Of a DNA stretch of 64,000 nt, positions 43,945 through 52,624 are shown in pieces; the first letter of the stretch is position 1, and every line of letters begins with the position of its first letter. Under the pieces are notes generated by a model. The model was given only the letters and a program-made list of their open reading frames with translations, did not search any database and had not been told where the DNA came from. A program made the translations under genes and the position numbers. The stretch comes from Daejeonella oryzae DSM 19973 (GTDB taxonomy: Bacteria > Bacteroidota > Bacteroidia > Sphingobacteriales > Sphingobacteriaceae), in the NCBI RefSeq assembly GCF_000422945.1, contig NZ_AUHA01000006.1:186001-250000 (forward strand), given 5' to 3'.

Positions 43945-44892
43945 ATGTTAAATAGAAGGCATCTGAGGGTAAAAACGCTGCAGGCGTTATATGCCTACCA
44001 ACAATCAGAATCAAAGGAAATTAAGCCGTTTGAAAAGGGGCTTGTGCAGAGTGTAGACAAGGTATATGAAATGTATGTATTGCTGCTCTCCCTTTTAGTG
44101 GAAGTAGCAGAATACAGCTTAATTGATGCCGAAGACCGGGCTAATAAACATTTGCCCTCTGAGGAAGACTTAAATGCAAGTGTAAAACTCAATCAGAATC
44201 TGTTTATCGAATCATTGAAAAAGAATGCAGAGTACGCAGCATCTGTGAAAAAATATTCAATTTCCTGGGATTTTGATCCCGAGATTCGGAAGTCTATTTT
44301 CATTACGCTTAAAAATTCTCCCGAATATCACGCCTTTTTGAATATAACTGACCATACGATCAAAACAGATAAAGATATCATCAAACATATTTTTAAGAAA
44401 CTGATTTTAAAATCACCGGGTGTTGAGCAAATATTTGAAGAGAAATTTATCAATTGGCCTGTTGATAAAGATGTATTGCAGGCATTGGTTTCTAAAACAT
44501 TTAAAAACTTTACAAGTCTAAATCCCGACGATAATCACCTGGCTCAAATTTGTCCTAACTGGGATGAAGACCGCCCGTTTATTATAGATCTGTTTAATAA
44601 AAGTATCGCTTTTGAAAAAGAATACCAGCAGTTAATTGCTCAGAAAACGCAAAACTGGGATGCTGAACGGATTGCTTTAATGGATGTTCTGCTTATGCGG
44701 ATGGCCATTGTAGAACTCATTCATTTCACTTCAATTCCTGTTAAGGTTACCATAAATGAGTATATCGAAATATCTAAAGAATTCAGTACACCTAAGAGTA
44801 ATTCATTTATAAACGGTATTTTAGACAAGATTTATGCAGATTTGAGGGCTGAAGGAAAGGTGAGTAAATTTGGCCGGGGTTTGCTTGAATAG
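43945..44892 (+). CDS. nusB: Transcription antitermination factor NusB
   Basis: This protein binds boxA RNA with NusE (S10) and aids rRNA transcription. The 315 residues match Bacteroidota NusB, which carries a large insert. The N-terminal 'MLNRRHLRVKTLQALYAYQQ' is the RNA-binding helix. The C-terminal half holds the family pattern 'AERIALMDVLLMRMAIVELI' and 'INEYIEISKEFSTPKSNSFI' then 'NGILDKI'. It starts a conserved run (nusB, DUF1573, yajC, YbbR, coaE). Confidence 0.95.
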   Translation: MLNRRHLRVKTLQALYAYQQSESKEIKPFEKGLVQSVDKVYEMYVLLLSLLVEVAEYSLIDAEDRANKHLPSEEDLNASVKLNQNLFIESLKKNAEYAASVKKYSISWDFDPEIRKSIFITLKNSPEYHAFLNITDHTIKTDKDIIKHIFKKLILKSPGVEQIFEEKFINWPVDKDVLQALVSKTFKNFTSLNPDDNHLAQICPNWDEDRPFIIDLFNKSIAFEKEYQQLIAQKTQNWDAERIALMDVLLMRMAIVELIHFTSIPVKVTINEYIEISKEFSTPKSNSFINGILDKIYADLRAEGKVSKFGRGLLE

Positions 44893-44985
44893 AAATTAAT
44901 ATTTTAAAATAGTTAACACTGAATTTCGAAGATTGCTTTAGCACAAACGGGAATAGAAATTCATAAACTTTTAAATACCATACGG

Positions 44986-45441
44986 ATGAGAAAAATAATT
45001 TTATCAATTGGAGCCCTGGTTATTTTGGCTTCATGTAACAATCAGAACAACAGCAGCGATGTTACTTCTGAAAATGCAACAAATGCACCTGTTGTAATGG
45101 TGACAGATACAGCGAATGCAGCTGCTTTTAAATTTGAAAAAGAATCATATGATTTCGGTCAAATTACAGAAGGTGAGCAGGTATCGTACGAATTCACCTT
45201 TACTAATATTGGTAAAAGCCCATTAATTATAAGCGATGCACAGGCAACTTGCGGATGTACCGTTCCAGATTATCCGCGTAAGCCTATTGCACCGGGTGAA
45301 GAAGGAAAAATCAGTGTAGTTTTCAGCAGTGCCGGCAAAACCGGTATGCAAAATAAAGTAGTTAGCCTGATTGCCAATACCGTACCTTCTAAAACAGAAC
45401 TCCATCTGATTGGAGATGTAAAACCACTAAAAACCAAATAA
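44986..45441 (+). CDS. DUF1573 lipoprotein
   Basis: This 151-residue protein has lipobox 'LVILASC' (Cys17). An Asn/Ala-rich linker and a DUF1573 immunoglobulin-like domain follow: 'YDFGQITEGEQVSYEFTFTN', 'GKSPLIISDAQATCGCTVPD', 'YPRKPIAPGEEGKISVVF'. The Cys-Gly-Cys is a family hallmark. It is periplasmic, of unknown function, and is usually found before yajC in Bacteroidota, as here (9-nt gap). Confidence 0.93.
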   Translation: MRKIILSIGALVILASCNNQNNSSDVTSENATNAPVVMVTDTANAAAFKFEKESYDFGQITEGEQVSYEFTFTNIGKSPLIISDAQATCGCTVPDYPRKPIAPGEEGKISVVFSSAGKTGMQNKVVSLIANTVPSKTELHLIGDVKPLKTK

Positions 45442-45450
45442 CTCGAAATA

Positions 45451-45759
45451 ATGTTAAACACCATTTTATTGCAAATTTCAATGGAACAGATCACCGGTTT
45501 TTTACCAATGATCTTAATCATTGTGGTATTTTATTTTTTTATGATCCGCCCGCAAATGAAAAAAGCCAAGGATCACAAAAAATATGTTGAAGAATTAAAA
45601 AAAGGTGATCGGGTGATCACAACTTCAGGGATACATGGAAAAATTGTTGACCTGAATGATAGTACTTTTTTAATTGAAGTAGAGAGCGGAACTAAAATCC
45701 GTTTCGAGAAATCTTCTATTTCACTTGAAGCATCTAAAGCTTTAAATGTAAAAGCATAA
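45451..45759 (+). CDS. yajC: Preprotein translocase subunit YajC
   Basis: This 102-residue accessory subunit works with SecDF in the inner membrane. One N-terminal helix (about 15-33, 'FLPMILIIVVFYFFMIRP') is followed by the family block 'QMKKAKDHKKYVEELKKGDR' and 'VITTSGIHGKIVDLND'. A second ATG at 45481 is a possible start. It is followed by a strong terminator before the YbbR gene. Confidence 0.95.
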   Translation: MLNTILLQISMEQITGFLPMILIIVVFYFFMIRPQMKKAKDHKKYVEELKKGDRVITTSGIHGKIVDLNDSTFLIEVESGTKIRFEKSSISLEASKALNVKA

Positions 45760-45774
45760 GTGCAGAATGATCTT

Positions 45775-45811
45775 AAAAAATGCCGTTTCGTTTTATCGAA
45801 CGGCATTTTTT
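45775..45811 (+). terminator. Rho-independent terminator after yajC
   Basis: AAAAAATGCCGTT pairs with AACGGCATTTTTT (45775-45787 with 45799-45811). It is symmetrical and so usable on both strands, and separates yajC from the next gene. Confidence 0.88.
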
Positions 45812-45844
45812 ATTTAGCTATTTTTGAAAGATAACTGCATTTCA

Positions 45845-46792
45845 ATGCCCTTATTAAAACTAAGTAAGATAGAACGACACAGGCTTAGCCTGTTCATTTT
45901 TTGCCTTCTTTTTGCAATAGGAGCCTGGCTGTTTTTTGCCCTTTCTAACCGTTATGTATATCCGGTTAAAACGCTGGTGCAGTATATTGATTTTCCTCAG
46001 AATAAAGCCTTTAATCCTTTACAATCCGATACCGTTAAATTGCAGATTGAAGGCACAGGCTGGCAGCTTTTATTTTATAAACTGAGAATCAAGCCGCAGT
46101 CCATTAACGTGAATCTGCGCACATTAAATAAAAGAAACTATGTCACCATTACAGATCAGCTCGGGGATATAAACCGGCAGCTTGAATCAGAGCAAAAAGT
46201 GGTTTGGGTGCAACCCGATACTTTATATTTTGATTTTTCTACCCGCTCCATTAAAAAAGTACCTATTAAGGTGATTGAAAATATTTCATTTGTTGGTCAG
46301 TACGGCATTTCAGATAAAATTACAATGAATCCGGATTATGTTACTGTAACCGGCCCCTTAGAAGATCTGGTATTAATTGATGTATGGGAAACTGAAAAAT
46401 TGGATTTGAAGGAAGTTAAAAACTCTGTTGCCACTAAGGTATATTTGAAAAAGCCTTCTAAAACCAATATCAATATTTACCCCTTAGCGGTTGATGTCAA
46501 AGTTCCGGTTGATGAATTTACCGAGATGACCGTGGAGGTTCCTGTTAAAATTCTTAATAACAAAGCTTTCCAGGATGTGAAGTTGCTTCCCGGAAAGGTG
46601 AAGATTACCCTGATGGCCGCCCTGAGCAATTATCCTAAAATTGATCGCACATCTTTTGATGTTCATGTGAATTTAGATAAGTGGAAAGAGAAGGGTGTCA
46701 CCCAATTGCCGGTTCAGATCAGCCGCTTTCCGGATAACAGCAAAATACTTAGTGTGGAACCACAGGAAGTTGATTTTATAATCAGGAAATAA
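45845..46792 (+). CDS. YbbR/CdaR-domain membrane protein
   Basis: The start is the ATG at 45845 (315 residues) rather than a TTG upstream, since it gives the short basic segment before the helix. One N-terminal helix ('LSLFIFCLLFAIGAWLFFAL') anchors three YbbR-like beta repeats (about 45-315), e.g. 'MNPDYVTVTGPLEDLVLID'. In Firmicutes CdaR controls the c-di-AMP cyclase CdaA; no cdaA is adjacent here. Its stop overlaps the coaE start by 1 bp. Confidence 0.85.
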   Translation: MPLLKLSKIERHRLSLFIFCLLFAIGAWLFFALSNRYVYPVKTLVQYIDFPQNKAFNPLQSDTVKLQIEGTGWQLLFYKLRIKPQSINVNLRTLNKRNYVTITDQLGDINRQLESEQKVVWVQPDTLYFDFSTRSIKKVPIKVIENISFVGQYGISDKITMNPDYVTVTGPLEDLVLIDVWETEKLDLKEVKNSVATKVYLKKPSKTNINIYPLAVDVKVPVDEFTEMTVEVPVKILNNKAFQDVKLLPGKVKITLMAALSNYPKIDRTSFDVHVNLDKWKEKGVTQLPVQISRFPDNSKILSVEPQEVDFIIRK

Positions 46793-47394
46793 TGCTTAAA
46801 ATAGGTATAACAGGCGGAATAGGCAGCGGCAAAACTACAGCCTGCAAAGTTTTTGAGGTGTTAGGCATTCCCGTATTTTATGCTGATATAGTTGCAAAGA
46901 GCATAATGCTTACAGATAACATTCTGAAAGAAAATCTGATCGAGGCATTTGGTCCAGAAACCTATTTTCCTGACGGACAACTCAATCGCACATATATTTC
47001 TAAAATCGTTTTTAATGATGAGACACAACTCCGGCTTCTAAATAGTATAGTTCATCCCGCAGTTTTCAGATCTTTTGATCAATGGGTTTTATTGCAGCAG
47101 AATGTGCCTTATGTGTTAAAAGAAGCAGCTTTACTTTTCGAAAGCGGATCGTATAAAATGAGCGATTATAACATTCTTGTAATTTCGCCCGAGCCCCTTA
47201 AAATACAGCGGATTATAGAACGCGATCATATAACCGAGGCCGAAGTACGACTTAGAATGGACAAACAATTATCAGATAAACAGAAAGAGAAACTGGCTGA
47301 TTTTATTTTATACAACGATGAAGAGCAATTAATGCTTACACAAATTTTGAATTTGCATGAACAGCTGATTGCTCTAAACCCCGTAACAGCATGA
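46792..47394 (+). CDS. coaE: Dephospho-CoA kinase
   Basis: It phosphorylates the 3'-OH of dephospho-CoA, the last step of coenzyme A synthesis. The 200 residues include the P-loop 'GITGGIGSGKTTACKVFEVL' (residues 4-23), 'YADIVAK' with the catalytic-type Asp, 'IVHPAVF', and the lid region 'RIIERDHITEAEVRLRMDKQ'. It overlaps YbbR (1 bp) and the nuclease gene (4 bp), so the three are translationally linked. Confidence 0.96.
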   Translation: MLKIGITGGIGSGKTTACKVFEVLGIPVFYADIVAKSIMLTDNILKENLIEAFGPETYFPDGQLNRTYISKIVFNDETQLRLLNSIVHPAVFRSFDQWVLLQQNVPYVLKEAALLFESGSYKMSDYNILVISPEPLKIQRIIERDHITEAEVRLRMDKQLSDKQKEKLADFILYNDEEQLMLTQILNLHEQLIALNPVTA

Positions 47395-48338
47395 TCATAT
47401 CTGATTTTCTGGTGCTTAATGATTATGGCTTATATTGCCGTACCGGCGATTTTTATCTCGATCCAAAAGCACCTGTATTTAATGCAGTGATTTCTCATGC
47501 ACATGGGGATCATGCCGTTCCTGGCAATGAGAATATTTATTGCACCGGGGCTACATCTGCAATTATGAATTTGCGTTATAAACGCAATGCCGGAAATAAC
47601 TTTACTATCTGCGAATTCAACCATTCTTTTTTAATTAATGGGGTTGAGATTACTTTTATTCCTGCAGGCCATATTTTAGGCTCTGCTCAGGTTTTATTAC
47701 AATATAAAGGAATTAAATATTTATATACCGGCGACTATAAATTGCAGGCTGATGAAACCTGCGAACCTATTGAATTTTCGGAGGCAGATGTGCTGATTAC
47801 CGAAACAACATTTGCAGATCCGGATGTTCAGCATCCTGATCCGGTTAGTGAAATAGAAAAATTAAACCTTTCAGAGCATAACGTTCTGCTGGGCGCCTAT
47901 TCTTTGGGCAAAGCCCAGCGTTTAATTAACCTAATTTCTGTTCATTGTCCGCAGCGAAAAATTTTGGTTCATCATGCTATTTTGCCTTTAAATAAGATCT
48001 ATGAAAACTATAATTATTTGCCGGGTAAATACGAACCCTATAATCGCAAATTGATGAAAACGCCCGGTCAGAATTATGTATATCTTGTTCCGCCGATGAC
48101 ATTTGACAGTTACTTCAGGGCTAAAAATGTGGTCAGGGCATTTGCTTCCGGATGGAAAAGATTACAGCAGAATAATGACCTTGAAATTTATATTTCTGAT
48201 CATGTAGACTGGAATGATATATTAGCTATGATTTCTGAAGTGAAGCCTAAAGAAATTTGGACCCTGCATGGTGATGGTACCAAACTTAAAGAGTATTTTA
48301 ATAATCAAATTCCTATTAAAATCTTAAACAAGTGCTGA
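47391..48338 (+). CDS. Metallo-beta-lactamase-fold exonuclease (ligase-associated type)
   Basis: This 315-residue protein of the beta-CASP/RNA-processing nuclease branch has the metal motif 'SHAHGDHAVP' and 'PAGHILGSAQVLL' with 'YTGDYKLQ' (later His/Asp). The C-terminal 'SDHVDWNDILAMI' and 'TLHGD' complete the family. Homologs linked to DNA ligase are called ligase-associated DNA exonucleases, but no ligase is in this window. It overlaps coaE by 4 bp and the tiny DUF5522 gene by 7 bp. Confidence 0.87.
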   Translation: MIISDFLVLNDYGLYCRTGDFYLDPKAPVFNAVISHAHGDHAVPGNENIYCTGATSAIMNLRYKRNAGNNFTICEFNHSFLINGVEITFIPAGHILGSAQVLLQYKGIKYLYTGDYKLQADETCEPIEFSEADVLITETTFADPDVQHPDPVSEIEKLNLSEHNVLLGAYSLGKAQRLINLISVHCPQRKILVHHAILPLNKIYENYNYLPGKYEPYNRKLMKTPGQNYVYLVPPMTFDSYFRAKNVVRAFASGWKRLQQNNDLEIYISDHVDWNDILAMISEVKPKEIWTLHGDGTKLKEYFNNQIPIKILNKC

Positions 48339-48496
48339 TAGAAGGAGAGGATTTTTATTTAGATCCTAACGGGAATATGGTATTTACTGAAAAATATCAT
48401 TTGAAAAGAGGCTATTGCTGTAAAAATAAATGCCGTCATTGTCCCTGGAAATACGGACAATCTACTGCAGAAGAAAACAAAAAAAACAAAAGTTAA
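48332..48496 (+). CDS. DUF5522 small Cys-rich protein, 54 aa
   Basis: A short gene opens with GTG at 48332 inside the end of the exonuclease gene and stops at TAA 48494-48496. It encodes 'LIEGEDFYLDPNGNMVFTEK' then 'YHLKRGYCCKNKCRHCPW', the complete DUF5522 pattern with four Cys in CC-x3-C-x2-C. That pattern suggests a zinc or Fe-S site. The Lys-rich C-terminus runs to the stop. Its function is unknown. The 7-bp overlap and the MarR gene 13 nt on indicate one transcript. Confidence 0.85.
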   Translation: MLIEGEDFYLDPNGNMVFTEKYHLKRGYCCKNKCRHCPWKYGQSTAEENKKNKS

Positions 48497-48509
48497 TCAG
48501 AGTTTAGAA

Positions 48510-48959
48510 ATGAAACTGGAAAAGGAAATAGCTAGTAATAAGTTTGAAAATAACTACCATAAATCGGTGGTAAACATATTGTATACCTATGGCTGGGTTA
48601 CTAATGTGCTTAGAAAGCGTTTCGATAAATACCATATTACCTTACAACAGTTTAATATCCTGAGAATTTTACGCGGACAACATCCAGAGCCGGCGACAGT
48701 CAACTTATTGAAGGAGCGCATGCTGGATAAAATGTCTGACGCATCGCGGATTGTGGAGCGGCTGGTTCAAAAAGGTTTGGTAAGCCGCTGCACGAATGAA
48801 AAGGACAGGAGATCTGTAGATGTTCTGATTACGCAGGAAGGTCTTGACATTCTGAAAAAGCTTGATTCTGAAATGAATGTGCAGGATGTTCTGAAACACA
48901 ATCTGACAGAGGCAGAAGCCAGCCAGTTAAGTCATTTACTGGATAAATTAAGAGGCTAA
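48510..48959 (+). CDS. MarR-family transcriptional regulator
   Basis: This 149-residue winged-helix dimer has an N-terminal dimer helix, then HTH 'ITLQQFNILRILRG' and 'VNLLKERMLDKMSDASRIVE', and the wing 'GLVSRCTNEKDRRSVDVLIT' with the conserved Asp-Arg-Arg. The effector is unknown. As the last gene of the coaE run it may be autoregulated or read through; no palindrome was picked out upstream. Confidence 0.9.
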   Translation: MKLEKEIASNKFENNYHKSVVNILYTYGWVTNVLRKRFDKYHITLQQFNILRILRGQHPEPATVNLLKERMLDKMSDASRIVERLVQKGLVSRCTNEKDRRSVDVLITQEGLDILKKLDSEMNVQDVLKHNLTEAEASQLSHLLDKLRG

Positions 48960-49053
48960 GCGATTTTTAGATTGCTTTAATCATTCTCCGGAATCTCTGT
49001 ACGCATCCGGAATTCAGTGTATATCATTCCCAAAACCAACGTTCAAAAAATAA

Positions 49054-49767
49054 TTAGTGAATTAAAAATCCCGCAAGGGCTATTCCTACACCCAAAAGAA
49101 CAGCTATTACTTTTTTGAGATTAAAACGGTGATCTACACTGGACTCGAACAGAATGGTGGTAGAAATATGAAGGAAAATTCCAATTACAACGCCCATAAT
49201 ACGGTCGAAATAAGTATCTATTCCGGCAAAAACACCTTGTCCGATTTCATAGCTAATAAAATATCCAAGCGGACACATAACCGCAAAAATCAGCAGAAAT
49301 AAGATGGTTCCTACCTTGCTGATCTGGTTTTGTAAAAGCACGCTTCCAAGTGCAAATGCCGCCGGAATGTGATGAAGTGCAATACCAAACACCAATTCGT
49401 TATGATGGCCCTGCGCTAAGGGCATTCCTTCCAGAAAAGCATGCAAACATAAACTGAACATGATCCCGAAAGGAAATGCATAATGCGCATGGCTATGTTT
49501 ATGAATATGGCCATGTTCAATACCTTCAGAAAATTGCTCCATCAGTATCTGCAGTAAAAATCCGCCAAGAATAAATAAGCCGATAGAATGATCACCAGCT
49601 TCGTATACTTCGGGCATGAGGTGAAGCACGGTAATGGCAAATAAATACGCTCCGCTAAACGAAAGAATTAATTTTAATCGCTGGGTATTGTCCCGCTTAA
49701 AAAGAAAAATTCCTGTTCCGCCTAAAAACGCACTTGCAAATAATAAGATCAGTTTCCAGTTTTCCAT
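49054..49767 (-). CDS. ZIP-family metal transporter
   Basis: This 237-residue inner-membrane protein has about eight helices. The metal-site helices read 'LHAFLEGMPLAQGHHNE' and 'FGIALHHIPAAFALGSVLL', the ZIP binuclear pattern. The loop before them is His-rich ('EHGHIHKHSHAHYAF'), as in zinc carriers. It brings Zn2+ or another divalent metal into the cytoplasm. Its start lies 19 bp inside the upstream PAP2 phosphatase gene. Confidence 0.9.
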   Translation of the reverse strand: MENWKLILLFASAFLGGTGIFLFKRDNTQRLKLILSFSGAYLFAITVLHLMPEVYEAGDHSIGLFILGGFLLQILMEQFSEGIEHGHIHKHSHAHYAFPFGIMFSLCLHAFLEGMPLAQGHHNELVFGIALHHIPAAFALGSVLLQNQISKVGTILFLLIFAVMCPLGYFISYEIGQGVFAGIDTYFDRIMGVVIGIFLHISTTILFESSVDHRFNLKKVIAVLLGVGIALAGFLIH

Positions 49768-50327
49768 TTTCTGAAAGGTAAAGTGATTTTTAGAATAGCG
49801 GCCATTACGTATCCGATCATGCCTCCTACAAGTGCGCCGAATAATACATCAATTGGATAATGCACGCCCACATAGATTTGGGCAAAACATATAGATGCGG
49901 CCCATAAAAATGCCAGTGGAAAAATCAGTTTCCATCTGGTATAAAACATACTGATCAGAAAAAATGCCAGGGCAAAATGGTTGGCAGCGTGTGTAGATGG
50001 GAAACTAAATCCGCTGCCACAATTGATCAGGATCCGTACGTTGCTGCGTATTTCAGGATCATTACAGGGCCTTAGCCGTTCTACAGAAGGTTTTATTACC
50101 GAAGAAGTGAAGTAATCAGTTACGGCAAAAGTAAGTCCGAAGAAAAGCAGGAGTGACCAGCCAAGTTTGCCGTAATTTCTAACAAAGAAAATAGTTAAAA
50201 ATAAATACAAGGGTATCCAAAAATACCGGTTTCGAAGCAAAGGCATTATCCAGTCAAAGAAAGGGTTGGATAAATCCCGGTTAATGAAGAAGAATAAGAA
50301 TTCATCAAATTGCAATAAATCAGACAT
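49749..50327 (-). CDS. PAP2-family membrane phosphatase
   Basis: This 192-residue protein has about five helices and all three PAP2 motifs: 'KPSVERLRPC' (KxxxxxxRP), 'SFPSTHAANH' (PSGH-like with Thr) and 'AQIYVGVHYPIDVLFG' (SRxxxxxHxxxD-like, with Gln in place of Ser-Arg). It dephosphorylates lipid phosphates such as undecaprenyl diphosphate or phosphatidate at the periplasmic face. It overlaps the ZIP gene by 19 bp and the methyltransferase gene by 8 bp. Confidence 0.88.
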   Translation of the reverse strand: MSDLLQFDEFLFFFINRDLSNPFFDWIMPLLRNRYFWIPLYLFLTIFFVRNYGKLGWSLLLFFGLTFAVTDYFTSSVIKPSVERLRPCNDPEIRSNVRILINCGSGFSFPSTHAANHFALAFFLISMFYTRWKLIFPLAFLWAASICFAQIYVGVHYPIDVLFGALVGGMIGYVMAAILKITLPFRKWKTGN

Positions 50328-51057
50328 CCGCTTTCTTACATATAAATATTAAACGATCTGATTTGCACTCGTCAAAAGGTTGTAATGAATAATCGCCAAA
50401 ATAATTTACAATTTCAAAACCGCTCTTCTTAAACATTCGCTCGAAATCGGCAAATGAAAATGAACTTACCTCTTCTTTAAAAGCATAATCCTTATTCTTA
50501 TGTTCAAAGGAAATGCTTTTAACAATTTTATCGTTTACAATATTTTTGCTGATGTAGAAATCAATACCATCAATAGTTTTGGTTTCCTGTTGGGTAAGAT
50601 GTTTTAAGATCTTTTCCCGGTTAAAATAATCCAGAATAAGGAGGCCATCCTTTTTTAATGATTTTCTGAAAGTCTTTAAAGAGTTAACATGATCTTTCTC
50701 GGTTTCAAAATAACCAAAGCTGGTAAACAGGTTAAATGCAAAATCAAAGTAATTTATGTAAAAAAGGTAGCGCATATCATGCACAAAAAAGCGAAGCTTG
50801 CTGTTTTCAAACTGCTGTGCATATTTAATGCTGGAAAAGGAAAGATCAATCCCGGTAACGTCATATCCTTTTTTATTAAGGTAATTTGAATGCCGCCCTC
50901 TGCCGCAGGCAATATCCAATAAGCGTGAATTTGCCCCGGGTTTTAAATAGGCGCAGAGGTTATCTATAAAAAATTCTGCTTCCTCGTCATTGCGCTGCTG
51001 ATATAAAATATGATAGTATGGTGAGTTAAACCAGTTTTGAAACCACTTTTTAGGCAT
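50320..51057 (-). CDS. Class I SAM-dependent methyltransferase
   Basis: The start is the ATG at 51057 ('MPKKWFQNWFNSPYYHILYQ'), giving 245 residues; the longer frame crosses spacer. Motif I is 'RLLDIACGRGRHSNYL', followed by 'GYDVTGIDLSFSSIKYAQQ' (acidic ribose ligand) and 'FNLFTSFGYF'. Its family is the generic methyltransferase-25 type, with unknown substrate. It is the first of three overlapping minus-strand genes and is divergent from glmM. Confidence 0.88.
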   Translation of the reverse strand: MPKKWFQNWFNSPYYHILYQQRNDEEAEFFIDNLCAYLKPGANSRLLDIACGRGRHSNYLNKKGYDVTGIDLSFSSIKYAQQFENSKLRFFVHDMRYLFYINYFDFAFNLFTSFGYFETEKDHVNSLKTFRKSLKKDGLLILDYFNREKILKHLTQQETKTIDGIDFYISKNIVNDKIVKSISFEHKNKDYAFKEEVSSFSFADFERMFKKSGFEIVNYFGDYSLQPFDECKSDRLIFICKKADV

Positions 51058-51128
51058 AAATAATCTGAAAATTTTGAGCCTCAAATATAAACAATTACTG
51101 TTTTGATCTACTGTCCGGCAGGTATTAG

Positions 51129-51158
51129 TTGACGGTTGATCTTTAATTGTTATTTTTG
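51129..51158 (+). promoter_or_regulatory. Promoter of glmM
   Basis: TTG (51129-51131), exactly 19 nt, TATTTTTG (51151-51158): a full Bacteroidota -33/-7 pair. The GTG start lies 22 nt after the -7 box. Confidence 0.75.
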
Positions 51159-51180
51159 GCAACATTTAACTTAAGAAAAA

Positions 51181-52572
51181 GTGACTCTAATCAAATCAAT
51201 TTCAGGCATTCGCGGAACTATTGGGGGTTTGGCCGGCGACGGATTAACCCCTGCAGATATTGTTAAATATTCGGTTGCCTTTGGCAATTGGGTTCTTTCA
51301 AATACCGGTAAAAATAAAATAGTTATAGGCCGTGACGCTCGTATTTCGGGAGATATGGTCAGGAATCTGGTAGTTGGAACTCTGCAGAGTATTGGCATTG
51401 ATGTGATAGACCTGGGTTTATCAACAACGCCAACAGTTGAAATTGCGGTTCCCGCAGAAAATGCCGGCGGCGGAATTATTTTAACTGCAAGCCATAACCC
51501 AAAACAATGGAATGCTTTAAAATTATTAAATCATAAAGGTGAGTTTATTACAGATACAGATGGAAAAGCTGTACTGGAAATGGCAGATCGTACAGATATT
51601 TCTTATTCAGAAGTCGACAATCTGGGTTCTGTAAGTTTTGATAATACCTATATGCAAAAACATATAGATGCGATTTTGGCTTTGCCTCTGGTAGATGCTG
51701 AAGCTATAAAATCTGCAAATTTCAGCGTAGCTATAGATTGTGTAAATTCTTCAGGCGGAATTTTTGTTCCTGCACTTTTAGAGGCATTGGGAGTAAACAC
51801 GGTTCACCGTTTGTATTGCGAACCGGATGGTCATTTTCCTCATAATCCGGAGCCATTGCCAGAGAACCTGACGGCCTTATCGGCTGAAGTAATCAGCAAA
51901 AAAGCAGATTTAGGTATTGCGGTTGATCCGGATGTAGACCGTTTGTGCTTTGTGTGCGAAAACGGAACTATGTTTGGCGAAGAATATACATTGGTGGCTG
52001 TTGCCGATTACGTGCTGCAGCATACCCCGGGCAATACGGTTTCCAATCTTTCATCCACCCGTGCTTTACGCGATGTTACCGAATCTGCCGGACAAATTTA
52101 TAATGCTGCCGCGGTAGGTGAAGTAAACGTGGTTAATAAAATGAAAGAAACAAATGCCATTATAGGAGGAGAGGGAAACGGCGGAATTATTTATCCTGAA
52201 TCCCATTATGGCCGCGATGCTTTGGTAGGTATTGCAATTTTTTTAACTCATCTGGCTAAAAGAGGAGGTAAGATTTCAGAAATGCGTGCTTCGTATCCTT
52301 CCTATTTTATATCAAAAAATAAAATTACCCTTACTCCCGAAATGGACATTGATGCGCTGTTGCTTCAGGTAGAAGAAAAATATAAAAATCAACCATATAG
52401 TACCATAGACGGTTTAAAAATTGAGTTTGGCAAACAATGGGTACATTTGAGAAAATCTAATACAGAGCCAATAATCAGGATCTATTCAGAGTCAGCTTCA
52501 GAACAGGAAGCTGAAAATCTGGCCAAAGAAGTAATAGAGGAGATTCATTCCGTTTTGCAGTTGCAGAATTAA
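51181..52572 (+). CDS. glmM: Phosphoglucosamine mutase (phosphohexomutase)
   Basis: It converts glucosamine-6-phosphate to glucosamine-1-phosphate for peptidoglycan and LPS precursors. The 463 residues start with GTG ('MTLIKSISGIRGTIGG'). The active-site phosphoserine loop is 'LTASHNPKQWNALKLL'. The Mg loop is 'AVDPDVDRLCFV', the sugar-binding loop is 'GGEGNGGIIYPE', and the phosphate loop 'KSNTEPIIRIYSE' is near the end. Family size and motifs fit GlmM; phosphomannomutase cannot be fully excluded. Confidence 0.9.
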   Translation: MTLIKSISGIRGTIGGLAGDGLTPADIVKYSVAFGNWVLSNTGKNKIVIGRDARISGDMVRNLVVGTLQSIGIDVIDLGLSTTPTVEIAVPAENAGGGIILTASHNPKQWNALKLLNHKGEFITDTDGKAVLEMADRTDISYSEVDNLGSVSFDNTYMQKHIDAILALPLVDAEAIKSANFSVAIDCVNSSGGIFVPALLEALGVNTVHRLYCEPDGHFPHNPEPLPENLTALSAEVISKKADLGIAVDPDVDRLCFVCENGTMFGEEYTLVAVADYVLQHTPGNTVSNLSSTRALRDVTESAGQIYNAAAVGEVNVVNKMKETNAIIGGEGNGGIIYPESHYGRDALVGIAIFLTHLAKRGGKISEMRASYPSYFISKNKITLTPEMDIDALLLQVEEKYKNQPYSTIDGLKIEFGKQWVHLRKSNTEPIIRIYSESASEQEAENLAKEVIEEIHSVLQLQN

Positions 52573-52624
52573 TCTTGCAGGAAATTCCATCATAAGATTT
52601 ATACATTAATAATAGAAGTTAGCA

